From contig CM114273.1 in NCBI GenBank assembly GCA_050084515.1, positions 3,658,001-3,722,000 of the forward strand: a stretch of DNA of 64,000 bases, given 5' to 3'. The notes under the pieces are model-generated. The model was not told the origin of the DNA. It saw only the letters and a program-made list of their open reading frames with translations, and did no database searches. Both the position numbers and the translations under genes were made by a program. Positions 21,781-34,440 of the stretch are shown piece by piece; the first letter of the stretch is position 1, and each line of letters begins with the position of its first letter. The DNA comes from Blasia pusilla. Taxonomy: Eukaryota; Marchantiophyta; Marchantiopsida; Blasiales.

Positions 21781-23156
21781 AATACGGTCATTTTAGACTC
21801 GTTCTGGTCTCTGAATCAGTGAGACTTTAGGTCATCTAAAGTTTCAAGTAATTAGAAATTTACATTTGCCCCTATGGAATTATAACGAACTTTGATCTTC
21901 CTACCTCCAAATGTCGAGAACTTGGATAGCACCTTATCCTTATCTGGTGGTCTTTCCATTAAGTTTTGCTGTTATTTTCTGGAATAATCCATTGTGGAAT
22001 GTAAGTTTATTCAACGTACTTCTCATGTAATGTGTGTAGTTAAATCGTACAAATCCATACATCTCCCAAATTGGGAATAGATTCTCTTATGTTGTAATGG
22101 GTCACTGTGGCTAAAATGCTTAGCCTTAAGAGAAGTGAGATGACTTAGTCCATGAGTGCAATAAGGAGAAATTTTTTATTTACATTTGTATGAATATGGG
22201 GAAGGCCAAAATTCTTGTCCAAAATATTCATTTAAGCCCATTTTTTATTGTTTTTAAACTCCCTAGATCTTAATGATTTTATCACACGATTTCATCCAAG
22301 AAGCGAAACAAAAGTGGCTGAAGCCGAACTGCTCAAACGTTCGCTAAGAAGCGCCAAGAACGATCTCGAATTGACAAGCGCATTTCCACTATAAGAAAAT
22401 CCAAATTCATTGCAATGACTAGGAATGAGGATAGAGCCGTTAATAAAATAGCTTCCAACATACAAAGAGAACTGAAAATAATGTAATTGTTAGACTAAAT
22501 AATTTCTTCAGATAATGAGCATCAGCTCAGCTCCAGTAATCCATAAGTCCTGCAAAATCATACCATGTAACAACAGTAAATCACCAGCTTACTACACCAC
22601 AGAACAAAATGACACACCAAAGTAAAAATATGTTCTACCCTATAGGTCCAGTTTTTCGAAACAGAACTACCAATTAGGCTGCCAAAACAGAACTACCTTC
22701 CATCTGCTGAGTATTTAACACTCCTAATCTGTAAATATAACAAGCCTCAACCCTAGAAACAAAACAGTGAGATGCTCATGTCACACCAGAGCACACAATA
22801 TATAATTAATGTGAGATGAATATCACCTGACACACCTTAACACCCAACACATTGCTAAATGACTCTAACCCATAACCAAAACTAGACTACAATCCAACTA
22901 GTGATACTAATATCCTCCATGCAGTGTTCAAGGCAAGTCAGTCATCCAAATAACAAGAAAGCTAGAACGGCTTTGGTAAACAAAAGAAAGAAATGAAGGC
23001 TTCAAGCAATCAAAGCTAGAACGCTACAAACTGCCGCTAGAAACGAAAGCAGATCGGACCCCAGAGATTGATTCTAAGAGGTCTACCCGAGTGCTCCAAG
23101 TCTTAGGAAACGGCGAAATAGAGAGGGGAAACGAAAGCAAACCTCAGCAGTTGGGA
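21781..23156. other. 3' flank of the auxin-receptor gene
   Basis: AT-rich DNA downstream (on the minus strand) of the TIR1/AFB stop codon. It probably contains the 3' UTR and polyadenylation region. I see no further gene. Confidence 0.45.
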
Positions 23157-24953
23157 TTAATGGCGCACTCGGAATATGTTCAAATTCTCCACGAAATTGG
23201 GGGCGTCAGTGCGAGGTCCAGCGAGCGTGCGGTACACGTACAGCTTGTTTACAGCGCAGTCCAAATCTGCTGCTGCGGATATGTCCGCAACAATCGCAAC
23301 GTCCCCATGGTCACTGATGATCTCCACATTCAGATTGGGCATCAATTGTGCCAGCATATATGCACCAGTGAGACTCACATCGCACTTTGACATCCACAAT
23401 GAGCGCATGTGCTCGAATCGCTGAATGTTTGCCAACAGACCTTCATCTCCGACAGGGCAGTCTCGCACCTCAAGCTTTCGGAGCTTCGTGCATCCGTTCA
23501 GCAAGTACTCCATAGTTTTGTAGCTCTTCCCGACGAATGCGAGTGACAGGAACCGCAGATTTTTCCCGTAGGATCCGATGACCTCGAACACTTTATCCGT
23601 CAGCGATCCGGAAACCGAAAGGCGTTGGAGGTTTTTGCAGTTCATGACAATGGCTCCAAAACCGCTGTCCATGGGCTGATTTGTGATGGGGTCTTGCTGA
23701 TTGAGCCTCTCCATGCATAAGCGGAAGTGCGTGACGTCAGGAAGATTCAGAGAAAATGTCTCCATTGCTGCATTCGTCATCTGCGAGCAAAAGTAGAGAA
23801 TTTTCTTGAGCTTGGAGCAACCTTCTGCAATTGCAACCAGCCCTAGTTCTGTGGCATATCCCGGCCCCTCCAGTGAAGATGGGTAGACTCGCAGCTCCTG
23901 TAACTTCTTGCAGTGCATCGCCACTGATTGGACACCTTCGTCGTGAACGCAGTCCTGGATCGTCAGGGTGTCGAGATCTTGGCAGAACGCTATTAGGTTC
24001 ACGAACTCGTGGGAGTCGATCTGGACGCGGCTGAGGTCCAAGGATGTCAATGCGGATGTGATGGGATATAAAGACGAGGCGTATGAGCTCTCCATATCCC
24101 AGAAACCAGACAAGCTTCGCAAAGCCTTGCAGCCACGGAAGGCACATTGCAGTTCTGCGAACCTCGCTTCCTCGATCTGGCTGTATGAGCCGGTTCCGAG
24201 CTGGATCAACTGAGGAGCTCGCAGCAGCAATCTCTGAAGCTGACCCGAGCTGATGGATCGGTGGAGCTTCAAGCTCTGAAGATTTTTCGACCTTGCCACG
24301 AGACTCTCCAGAACATCGAAGTCGGTGTGGGCCGCGCTATCGACCGTGGCGATGTCGAGAGAGCGTAGGGACGTGTGCGTATCTGGGAAGCATCCCAGCC
24401 ATGATCTCCCCGTGTCCACGATCTCGTTCTCCTCTAGATCAAGGCGAGCTAGGTTCGGGCAACTGCTGACTATGTGAGCTAATCCGTCAGAGCTGAACCC
24501 ATCGCAGCGGATGAGCACGAGCGACTGGAAGTTGGGAAACGAGCTGGGAATCGAGGACAAGATCTCATCGGAGATGGTCATTCGCTTGAGGCGAAACTCC
24601 TCCATCTTTGGGCAAGCCTGAGCTAAGGCCACAATCCATGGATGAATCGATCCTCCCCACGACTGTGGAACAAGCCCAAAGTCGGAAAAGTGAGGCCTTC
24701 CTTTGATGGTCAATGAATCCATCTGGGGAAATCTCCGAATCACTTGTTGTGGGGTTACTGCGTAGCAGTTTCCAACAAAGACTTTTCGCCTGCTCCTGCT
24801 GTCTGCTTTGAACCATGCCTTGCATACCAAGGACAATGAGTTCCTATCCGTGTTTGAATCAACGAAAGCGAGCACGCTGTCAAGGACCTCGTCTGGAAAG
24901 TGAGATGGTGTCTTTCTCCGGTCACTACCCATCTCCAATTTCTGAGACCGCAT
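23157..24953 (-). CDS. TIR1/AFB: TIR1/AFB-type auxin-receptor F-box LRR protein
   Basis: 598 residues from ATG; a TTG two codons upstream is not used. It is the substrate-recognition subunit of an SCF ubiquitin ligase, a nuclear co-receptor that binds Aux/IAA repressors when auxin is present. The F-box is at about 17-60 (FPDEVLDSVLAFV, SLVCKAWFKAD), followed by about 18 leucine-rich repeats to 545. Hallmarks present: KGRPHFSDFGLVP (84-96, inositol-phosphate and auxin-pocket residues K84, H88, F89, F92), FRLC (410-413; R411 corresponds to Arabidopsis TIR1 Arg403), RLSVSGSLTDKVF (444-456) and YRTLAGPR near the C-terminus. Length matches the family. The whole frame is one exon, unlike Arabidopsis TIR1, so an intron-poor lineage or an old retrocopy is possible. 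The codons for MRSLWMS lack the miR393 target sequence. Likely functional. Confidence 0.95.
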   Translation of the reverse strand: MRSQKLEMGSDRRKTPSHFPDEVLDSVLAFVDSNTDRNSLSLVCKAWFKADSRSRRKVFVGNCYAVTPQQVIRRFPQMDSLTIKGRPHFSDFGLVPQSWGGSIHPWIVALAQACPKMEEFRLKRMTISDEILSSIPSSFPNFQSLVLIRCDGFSSDGLAHIVSSCPNLARLDLEENEIVDTGRSWLGCFPDTHTSLRSLDIATVDSAAHTDFDVLESLVARSKNLQSLKLHRSISSGQLQRLLLRAPQLIQLGTGSYSQIEEARFAELQCAFRGCKALRSLSGFWDMESSYASSLYPITSALTSLDLSRVQIDSHEFVNLIAFCQDLDTLTIQDCVHDEGVQSVAMHCKKLQELRVYPSSLEGPGYATELGLVAIAEGCSKLKKILYFCSQMTNAAMETFSLNLPDVTHFRLCMERLNQQDPITNQPMDSGFGAIVMNCKNLQRLSVSGSLTDKVFEVIGSYGKNLRFLSLAFVGKSYKTMEYLLNGCTKLRKLEVRDCPVGDEGLLANIQRFEHMRSLWMSKCDVSLTGAYMLAQLMPNLNVEIISDHGDVAIVADISAAADLDCAVNKLYVYRTLAGPRTDAPNFVENLNIFRVRH

Positions 24954-24959
24954 CTCCAA

Positions 24960-26100
24960 CTCTCTTCGATCACTCTCCGTTTGGACTCACTCCCATCTAT
25001 TGCAAGAATGGAGTGACTCTGCCTCTCCTCAGTCACTACTGATGGAGGGTTTCTCCAATCCCACCTCTGCGTCTTCAGAACGGCTGCTGATCTCGACTTG
25101 CCCTACGCTGTGATGACTGACTGAATTGTCTACCACTCCCCAGTCTCACTGCTTATCTGAAGTTGATCCCCCTGAGATTGAGAAGACACCTTCACCTCCC
25201 CAAAGTCTCTATTTGCGCACAGCTATCACATGGACTCGTTCGAAGAGACGCTGCGAGAATCTGACCTCTCCTCTCACTCTTCAAGACCCACTAGATTCTG
25301 CTCAAGCACTCGTAGAAGAGAACTCTGCGTTCTCTGAATCTCTACTTCAAATTCTTCTTCTCAATGCCTACTCAGATCAGGATCTCCTCACTTGAAACGC
25401 TCAAGAGAATTCTCCAGCTGGTCGCTAGAGAACTCCAGAGAATTTCGCTTGTCTTTCTCTCTGGTGAGCTCAAAAAGGGTAGATCGATGGGGACAAAGCT
25501 AGCTGACTATACATACATCTCTGGCACTGCAGTCCTAACAAACAGACCCACTCTCAGATGGATTAGAAATCCATCTCCCCACAACTCCCTCTTCAAGCGC
25601 CACAAATCTCAGGCCTACCTCTCACTTACAAACTCATCCATTCTTATCGAAAAGACATGCACTCTAGCGATGATGTCTGTCTTTCACAGGTCTCAAACAC
25701 AACCTCAACTGCAACCTCTAGACTTCAAATATAGACAAGCCCCCACCCTCACCGACTCTCCCACGCTTGGTCCATTCCATGGCCTTCCAATCATGAGCAT
25801 CACACACATCCTCAAAACCATCTCATTCACAGCTCATGCGCCTCCGCACAATCTCTCCACAAGACCACGACCTCAATTAGAGAGTACCTCATTCTATGGC
25901 GATATCTTCTTTCGCTCACCTCGCAACCATATAAGGCCACAATACGGATACTCGTGTGGAGAACGCCCCACCATCTCACACAACCTTCTCTCCTCCCCTC
26001 CTCTCCTCTCATGGCCTGGCCTCCTAGTTATGAGCACATACAGCCATAATCACGAGTTTCATATGGCGAGCGTCACCTTCCTCTACGTTTGTTAGAGATT
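24960..26100 (-). promoter_or_regulatory. Promoter and leader region of the TIR1/AFB gene
   Basis: CT-rich on the plus strand, so GA-rich on the coding strand, with many short CTCA and TCTC tracts. A 243-codon plus-strand frame here (25364-26095) has no domain and a composition explained by the pyrimidine bias; it is not taken as a gene. No TATA box can be singled out. Confidence 0.4.
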
Positions 26101-29100
26101 CTATCACTATCATGAAGAACAGCTTGGCCCGATGTGTCTTTTCAGTACACTTTCTACGTCATTTCAGTACACTTTATGCTCTTTAGCGTATTTAGTTTAG
26201 AAAAAAGACCGTTATAGTCCGGAAATGGCCTAAACGCATATCAAGCCTTAACCCTAGGGTTAAGGAGAAGGTTTACTAGTAAATAAATCATATCTAATCC
26301 CACCAGTGAAGCATGCTCTTTTAGGGGTTGGTTAGAGGTCATGGTCAATGAGACTGGGAAATTAGGATTAGTCTATTAGAAGGCTAGAACTCCTCTTTTA
26401 GGAAGATAGCAAGTAGAGGAATAGATTTACATATTCTTAAGGATCCCATGAGCTAATTATAATTAACTCAGGAAAGCTTGGACTACCAAATTGCAGCAAG
26501 TCCTCTAGGAAATAAATGGAAGTTCGTGGTGGATTAAGTGGGGTTTGGTTTTAAATACCACTTGAATTATTTTCTTATCTATTCATTACATGCACTTAGA
26601 TGGTAAGCAAGCTTTGGAATTACATTAATTTTGATATTTTCTCAAGTTATCTTTTAATTAATAATTATAGATTCATTAAATATCACATTAACTATTCTGT
26701 CTTAATCAAATATTTGGGATTACCTAGTGTCAAAAGAAATATTAAAAATAAAAGAAGTAACAAAAATAGTCTAGATTATCATCTTACATTTAATGAGTAA
26801 ATTTATAACTTTAGTGGTGACTTTATTTTTTGATTGTTACATGCATATAACTAAAACTAAGACAATGAAAGGAGTATCAAGGATGAGACTAATATAAAAC
26901 TAATAAGGTGCACATGCAATGCATAGTAAATAAAAATGTGCTTGATGAGCTAGTGTATAACCCATGAAAAAAATAGATGAATGATGTTGCACACGAATTC
27001 AAATTTTCTTGTTTCCCATAACATGTCAAACATTATTTTTTAACCCACTTGTAAGGTGTTCAACATAGATGTTAGCAAATCATGAAAGCACTCTCCAATA
27101 AGAATATAGATAATAAAGATTTTTTGATATGATAAAGAAATAAATAATTATATTTAGTCAAAATAAAAGATTAAATTAAGCCAAATGTAATATTATTTGG
27201 CAGTGTAGATGTTGGACATGATTAAACTTGTAGATGGACCCTAAAACCTAAAAATGACCTTCACTACAAACGAATGTAGAGTAGGAAGAACTCTTGGGGT
27301 ACCATACATGATGATAGGTGGCAAGCTATTAAATGGATTGGACACTCTGCCACTCACTCAGAGGAGACTAATTTATGATAAAACTACTTAATCTAGAAAA
27401 TTAAGAATAAAATTAACATTGCAATACTAATGTAGCCTTTCATTAAATTTTTCATATTTTCTATTTCTTCCCTATTTCTCTTCCTATATGTCTAACATTT
27501 ATGTACTAGATGAATCATCTTGTTAGTTTGGATGCAATAAGAAATATCTTGATTATACTTAGAGATGTACATAATGTATAAATATAGGTTTAAACATATG
27601 GTCAAGAATTTCATATATAAATCTATTGGCTCATAGATTATGTTGGCGGGAACACACATGATAATAGTAGGAAAAATAATTAATATGAAGAATCTATTTA
27701 TAAATATTTTTATTATTTATTTTCTTTATCTATTACGCTTCCTTATAACTATTAGATATCTTTGATGCAAAACTATTTGTCAAGTCATCTATTTAAGGGA
27801 TGAGCTAACTTCTTCTACTTTCTTCAATAAATCAAATTATGAACATAATATAGGTTGCTCTAAAAAGAAATAATTAAAATTATATTATCATAATATCTAG
27901 AAAAAATCATGTGGGAAATGTCTTAAAGACCTATTATTATATAAACCATTTAGATCTTTCAAAGATCTTCTTCCATTTGTTGCACAAACAATTCTACCAT
28001 CTTTCAACCAATTTATCATAGAAAGGTTTAACACCTTATCTTTGAAAATTCAAGACCTATCAAATTTTCAATAATTTTGTCTACACAAATTTCACAATGG
28101 TTGAAATTATTTGGATTAGTATGCCATCAATATTTTTTGCACTTATTAGTATCTTTTGAAACTTTCTTTAAGACATATGCTCATCATTTCCTCAAGAATC
28201 ATCAACTTGCCCCTTCAAATAATCCTTCTTTTCTTTATTATCACTATTTATTATAAAAAATACATCTTGGTGTAATTAGAATATCCACTAGCATTGATAT
28301 TGATACATTGTTCCAAAATGGTTGATAACCTCTAACATAATTTTCTATTCATATTTAACCAACCATTTTTATTCAAAAAAATTTAAGATATTATTTGAAT
28401 AATCTAAGGTTTTATTGGGCTTATTTCCATTTTATGCATATTACATTATCAATTTTGTCTTAGATGGAAATAAAAAACTCAAATTACCTAATGATTTCAA
28501 GTCATCTATGAAAAAACTCTAGAATCATTATTTTATAAAGACTGGATAGAAAGTAAAATTGATATGGTTAATAAATTCCATGTTTGCCCATATTAGGGGA
28601 GCTAGGCTTTGTGAGAGAGAAACAACTTATCCTTAGATTTATGTTATGTTTTTATGATTATTTCATCCTCAATTTTTACTATAATACTTTGAGAGCCTTT
28701 ACTATCCCCAAATAAAATTCATTACAAATTAAGGTAATCTTAACTACCCTATAAATCTATGGAAATATAGAATACTATTGCTCCTATGTTTTGTCCATTC
28801 TTCTCATTGGATATTTAGATTTCGTTCACTCATTTTAATTATATCTTTTGTAACAACAGTAACATAATGATTCTTGTAAGATATTTCTAATTAACTTTTA
28901 TCCACTTCTTGAAGAGATTTTCCTTCTTAAATCTTAACAAATTATCATCTTGATAAATATGAGATATATCCTAGTTCTTTCTTTAACTCAAAATTTACCT
29001 TACCTTCTCCTTATATGAGTGAAACATTTAAGAGTGTTTTCTACTCCAATTTCTTTGTAAATTAAATGCCACAATTTCTCCAAATATATCGAATAACTTT

Positions 29101-30950
29101 CTTTTTAAACCATACTTAGGAGATCCCAAGTTTCCTTGAGGTACACTTTCAATATTTTCTCAATAGCTCTATCTTGATTCTCATTCTTCTATATCAAGGT
29201 TAGTATAATGACCGATATCTTTTGAAACTTCATGATTTAATATTACATGCAATTCTTAGTCTTAGAACTTTTGATAGACATAATAGTACCAAAGATTTTT
29301 TTAAGCTTCCTTATTTGCCTTTTTTAAGATTTACTAACTTCTTCGTTCAAAATTACACAAATAATTTGTGTTGAGTCAAAAAGCATAGGATGTATACATT
29401 GAGTGTATCCATTTAATGATATTTGAGATATATCAAGGAGTCAAATCTATCATTGGAACAAAAATCCAGAAATATCTATGGATCTTTTCCATATTGTATA
29501 AGTTAACCATATTTTAATCAATTTATCATTTAAGAGATTTCATACCCTATAATTTCTTATCTCTATGAATCACTGCAAGTTGAGATTTTATGATATTTTT
29601 TGGAAGGCAACCTATGACATAAGTCATATTTCTCTACATCTCTAGAGAGAGAAAAAATATTTGGCTTCACGTAAATTTTCTTATCAAAACATTTTTTAAT
29701 TCAATTTTGGCAAGCATTCCCAACTTAATCCTTGTGCTTCTCTTTTATGTGTGATTAATTTAATAATGTCATTAGCAATAGTATAGATGGAAGGTTATGC
29801 ACTTGTTTGATTATGTTGTTATGTAAGAGAAGAAATAATCAAAAGCAAATATTCTTAGGCTTCTAAAATAGTATGAGAGTTTAATAGAAGTATTTCCTTT
29901 AACCAAAAAAAAAAGAACTTTGATCTTTAAGGAATTTTTTTTTCCTTGAGTAAGCTTTCATATTAAGGATCAAAATGTTGTGGTGGCCAATCTTATGGAG
30001 TTCAAAATTATTATTTTGAGTAAGGTCACCAAAAGCTATATGCCTTCTAAATGTGGGAGTTAATAGTGGAACTCCCAAATTCACCATACTAGTCAAGTTA
30101 AGAATGTTCCCAAATTAGAATAAACTCACATTGAACTTGCAAATGGCTCGTGTGAAAACGTCCGCAAACCTTGAAAAAGAAACTTAGGAAGTGACTTTTG
30201 CATGGCTTTCATCCCCCTATCACTATCAGTTTACATATAGGCAATGTGTAATAAAAAATGTTCAAAAAAATTATTTCTTGTTTAGAAGAAAAAAATATCC
30301 CATAACATAAATTCATCTTTTATGATGGATAAAAAAAGCTTCATGCTCTACTTCCCATCCTTGAGAAAACCTAGTTTCTTTGGATGAAAATAAATAAATT
30401 GTGATGAGCTCACATAGAAAATCTTAGACCATAGTTTATTTCTAATTAGACATATTTCTTTCATATTTTCCTTTAAAAAAATGTGTTAACTGCAACTTCT
30501 TTGGTTGCTTCTCTCTTCACTCTTTATTCTAGATAGAGCATTAAATTTTTAACTCTTCTGAATGATCTTTGTGTCTTGCAAGATTTGCTTCCAACTTTTT
30601 CATAGTTTTAAAACATAAAGGTTTATTGGTAAGACTAAGATTTGACTATTATGATACTCTTTTTTTTTCCTCCTTTTGAATTTCTTACTTTCCCTATGCT
30701 TTTTGCTTTGCTTACTATGTTCATCTCTCATAGGTCTTTAATCTATGAAAATAAAATTTTAACTTCTAAATAAGCTTTAGATTAAGCTTATTCAGAAGTT
30801 ATTACATCTTATTCCAGTTTAGTACGTTAGCATCTACTCATCTATTCCCGCACAGCCGTACTCCTTTCCACCAATGTATATTTTGTGAGAAAATTTTCCA
30901 GTGTTTGGTGTATGGTGGGCTATTGGGAGAAAAAATAAATTTGAGCCTGC
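26101..30950. other. AT-rich intergenic DNA
   Basis: Nearly five kilobases of very AT-rich sequence without any frame that resembles a protein family on either strand. It may hold very old transposon remnants, but I could not align any domain. Confidence 0.5.
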
Positions 30951-30989
30951 TAATTATATAGGACACCCTAATGATATGCTTTTCTTAAT

Positions 30990-31640
30990 AGGAGTCACAA
31001 ATCTACCCCACAAGCGGGTAACCACATGCAACCAATGATAAATGGTAGCCTGGTGATGTGGGAAGATCAGCGGGCCAATAGACGGAGTCTGCGCGCCGAT
31101 TGGAAAGCGGCACTTTTTTGTCGCTGTTTCCTTGTCGTTGATTGGCCGTGGTGGGAGTACATCCAGCGGTCCAATAGGGGCTCGTGAAATGGGTGTCGGA
31201 ATCTGGTACACTTTTTGTCCAGATTCCGACACTTGTCGTCGCCTTCCTTCCCGGGATTCCGTGCGGGTGCACCGCTCAACAACGGGCTTGTCGGGATTCG
31301 GGAACTGCCTCCAGAAGTGAGATCGACCGGTGAGTGCCGGTGGAAGAGGCGGCGCGAGAGTGCCTGTCGGTAGCTCCGAGCCATTGCGCCGCCAGCGATA
31401 GTTCGTCGATTCCGGGACCTGGCATCAAGGGCCGATCTGGAACCCTCCCCGATCGGCCTTCCGGTCCCCGTGAAGGCCGATCGGGGACCGGAAGGCTTTT
31501 CCCTCTTTTCCCCTTCGTCCCAGGGGAGGACGGCCTTTTGTCCCATGGCGGACGACTATCTTGTGCTAAGAGCTCGCCAATCGCGGGCGGAGTCTTAATA
31601 ATATCCACCCTCTTCACTATGAACTGAAAGGTTTCAGCAG
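30990..31640. repeat. GC-rich island with strong hairpins
   Basis: A GC-rich block in AT-rich surroundings. It contains a perfect 14-bp stem with a 12-nt loop at 31193-31232 (GTGTCGGAATCTGG with its complement) and another perfect 14-bp stem at 31456-31496 (GCCTTCCGGTCCCC with its complement, 13-nt loop). AGCGG(G/T)CCAATAG also occurs twice. Several frames are open on both strands at once, which reflects composition. No protein family is recognisable. Confidence 0.6.
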
Positions 31641-32099
31641 TGTCCACTAGTTTATTCCCACATTTTTCACCGCCGTTACCACCATGGGGTAGAGTTTTCC
31701 CGGTTTTCGCTCATATTAGAGACGGCTGCTCCTAATCTGACTTAACTACATCGTCGTGTTAGTAGCATATGTCTCTGATCTCCGCCGAGTGCTACTAATT
31801 TAGCTCGCACGGGTTGGGTTGTTTGGATAGCTCTGGCACTAGTAGCTGCCTCTTATGGCTATCCAGGTGTAGCTAAGCTATGTTAGACCATATTAACTCG
31901 AGTTAGTGTATGTGGATCGCCTGAAAATTTGTACAGAAAGAGAACGCAGTCAAGTCCTCGAATTCGGGATGAGGGCAGTGGAGATTGATGTGAAGAACGG
32001 GTGCAGGATTTTATCTCTGAGATTGAGGAGACCTCCCCAATCGCAGGGTCTCATGGAGAGGAGATAGGGATCCGAAAACGCATATTCCAAGCACAGGAA

Positions 32100-32970
32100 G
32101 CCAGCTGCAGATTATGGAGCGCGCTGCCATGGAGATAGCGAGAGCGAGCGGTCACCGCATCCGAAAGAAATCAACGCTCTTGAGGATGAAGTATAGCCAT
32201 GAAACGAAAGAACCGGACTCCAGAAGAGGCGCACTACTGGCTCACTCAACGAGAAGCAAAAGAGACTCTCTAGTCGGAATCCTAGAGCGAAAATGCTCAC
32301 AACCGCCGGGAAAACAAATCATGGAGACTCGCAAGTCTCGCTGAAGCGTGTTGTCACATCGGCTCATGGAAGAAAGGAGACTGAGCCTTCTACCAGAACC
32401 ACGAACCTGTTAGTGGAAGAAACAACTCCAGATTCCACCAAGCTCGTCGTCACCACTGTCTCCGAAAAATCAAGACTCTGGAGTCACACTCGAATAAAAG
32501 AAAAAACGCCAAAGGAGGAGCCATGATCACAATCGCATCCAACCGCGCCGCATTAGGAAGCGCATGTCTTGAGCAACCACGCTCGCATCGGAGTAAGCGG
32601 CATGGGGAAGCATATCAAGGAATGCAGAGACGGAGGACTCTGAAGCGATCAGGATCACAATGGACTGAATCCTATAAAAGAAAAGACGCCAAAGAGTCTG
32701 GAGGAGCCATGATCACGATCGAATCCAGCAGCATCAGGAAAGCACATGTCTTGAGCAACCATGCTCGCAACGGAGTAAGCGGCATGGGAAAGCGTACGAC
32801 TGAGGAGTCTGAAGGAGTCATGATCACAGAGGACCATGAGGAAGCATATAAAAAGCGAGCTGAGATCAAGCAGCCTGCAGCAACCTTGATCACGATGGAA
32901 TCAAGCAGCATCATCAGTAAGACGAAAAACGAATTTGGACGAGCCATGATCAGCACGGACTAAGCAGAGA
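32100..32970 (+). repeat. 186-bp repeats with conserved reading frame
   Basis: A segment starting GAGGAGCCATGATCAC at 32515 recurs at 32701, and weaker copies follow near 32815 and 32940. The period is a multiple of three, and the phrase GGAMITI-S plus SNHARNGVSGMGK-like words are kept in frame within an open frame of 146 codons (32523-32963). Frames upstream (32114-32526) read as diverged versions with one-base slips. This could be a decayed repeat-encoding gene or a plain tandem repeat. I do not recognise a family. Confidence 0.5.
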
Positions 32971-34440
32971 AAGGTGTAACTTCCAATACCCTATGAAGAT
33001 TTCTTACTTATAATGTTGGGGCTTCCAACAGAATTGAGTCTTATTGAAAATCAAAAGACCGAGTAAAATATTGGGATATCCTTTCAAGCATCTTGGAGAA
33101 TCTAAGGAAATAACCTTTGTAGATGATTTGGATAACCAAATCATCTATATGCTAATTGGAGGATGACAAGTGTCATTAAATTTCTCGTAAAAATATTGGT
33201 CACCTTGAGTGGGGGTAATACTAAGAGAGATTGGCAAGGAGGGCGAATATTTAAGTAGGATCCGTGCTCTTTTCTTAATAATGATTTTTGAGTAAAATTC
33301 AACCAAAAGAAATGAGACAAATTATATCAATTTATGCAACACTCATTCTCTTATCCACTAGGAAACACACTCCCCCATGAGAGAACTTCCTCTTACCTTG
33401 TGAGTTGAAAAAATTATTGGTTTGAGGTAGAACCACCTCCTAACAACCATCCTTAAAAGCATTTCTCTTACTTCATTTCCATGGGGTAAAAAGGCCATTT
33501 GCTGGTTCAAATTTCAATTTAGGAGAGACTTTTGCACCTTCTTAAAGTGAATGTTCTAGCATAGCTTGGGGGGGGGGGGAAAGGAATTTTTTAAATGAAT
33601 TTTACCATTCCAAAGCACTTCATTGCGGTGTAATCTTTCTCCTTTTCTTACTTTAGTGGATAAAAATGGACCACAAGGGATTTGTATTTAAATCTCTTAC
33701 GGAATATGTATTTAAATAGCCAAACTTAGTGTTGGGCTATCGATCTACGGCTCCAAATTAGTCTCCACTCAAAATTTCAAAGTGAGAACAATAGTGGGAA
33801 TGTTTAATTAACTCAATATATCTCATTACTTTCCCAAAGTGAGAAACATGGCTATGTTAAGTAGTGTGCTAAGCATTTCTTTCGGAGAGAACATTTATTT
33901 AAGATAGGACTATCCTTAAGCTCCATCCTAAAAACACTTGTCTACCATCAAACCATCTCTTTTATCCATGTGCAAGAGATGGAAATAAGAAACCTCCCAA
34001 TATGATTTCTCTTTCATGCAAATTGAACTAAGAGTAGAGACATGCTCTTCATAACATAGCTTGCAGTGTCCAATTTGTGCAACTAGTGTGATACCTAGAA
34101 ACTAGTGTTGCCATAATGAATGATTTGAAACTCGGGCATGTAAAAAAACCATGAATATTTCCTTTAATCCATTTCTTTGCACTCTTTCATTTTCATTATG
34201 CAGAGTAACCTTCCAATTGTAGTGTCTTTCTAACTCTTTCCCCCACTTTACATAATGCGAGTAAAGTTCGACCTTATAGTTTCCCCCACTAAAATAAAAA
34301 AATAAAAAAATGAAGAAAAAATATTTATTGTGTTTTACTTTTACTCGGGACCCGTTAGTGATAGCCGCATAAAGCAAAACAAACATGCATCCAAGGAAGC
34401 ATAGGATATATAGGAAGCCTCCCTAGTTCAAAATGAATGG
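32971..34440. other. AT-rich intergenic DNA with a G12 run
   Basis: No gene is supported. A run of twelve G lies at 33568-33579. Confidence 0.5.

Noticed and set aside
23381-23425. miR393 target site in the auxin-receptor gene
   Set aside because: About seven mismatches to the known target at the homologous codons.
25364-26095. 243-codon plus-strand frame upstream of the auxin receptor
   Set aside because: No domain, pyrimidine-biased composition, and it lies in the promoter region of the minus-strand gene.
26600-26800. 66-codon plus-strand frame
   Set aside because: AT-rich, no domain, and expected by chance in this composition.
30954-31647. Frames open on both strands in the GC-rich island
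   Set aside because: Simultaneous openness in many frames reflects GC composition and hairpins; no family match.
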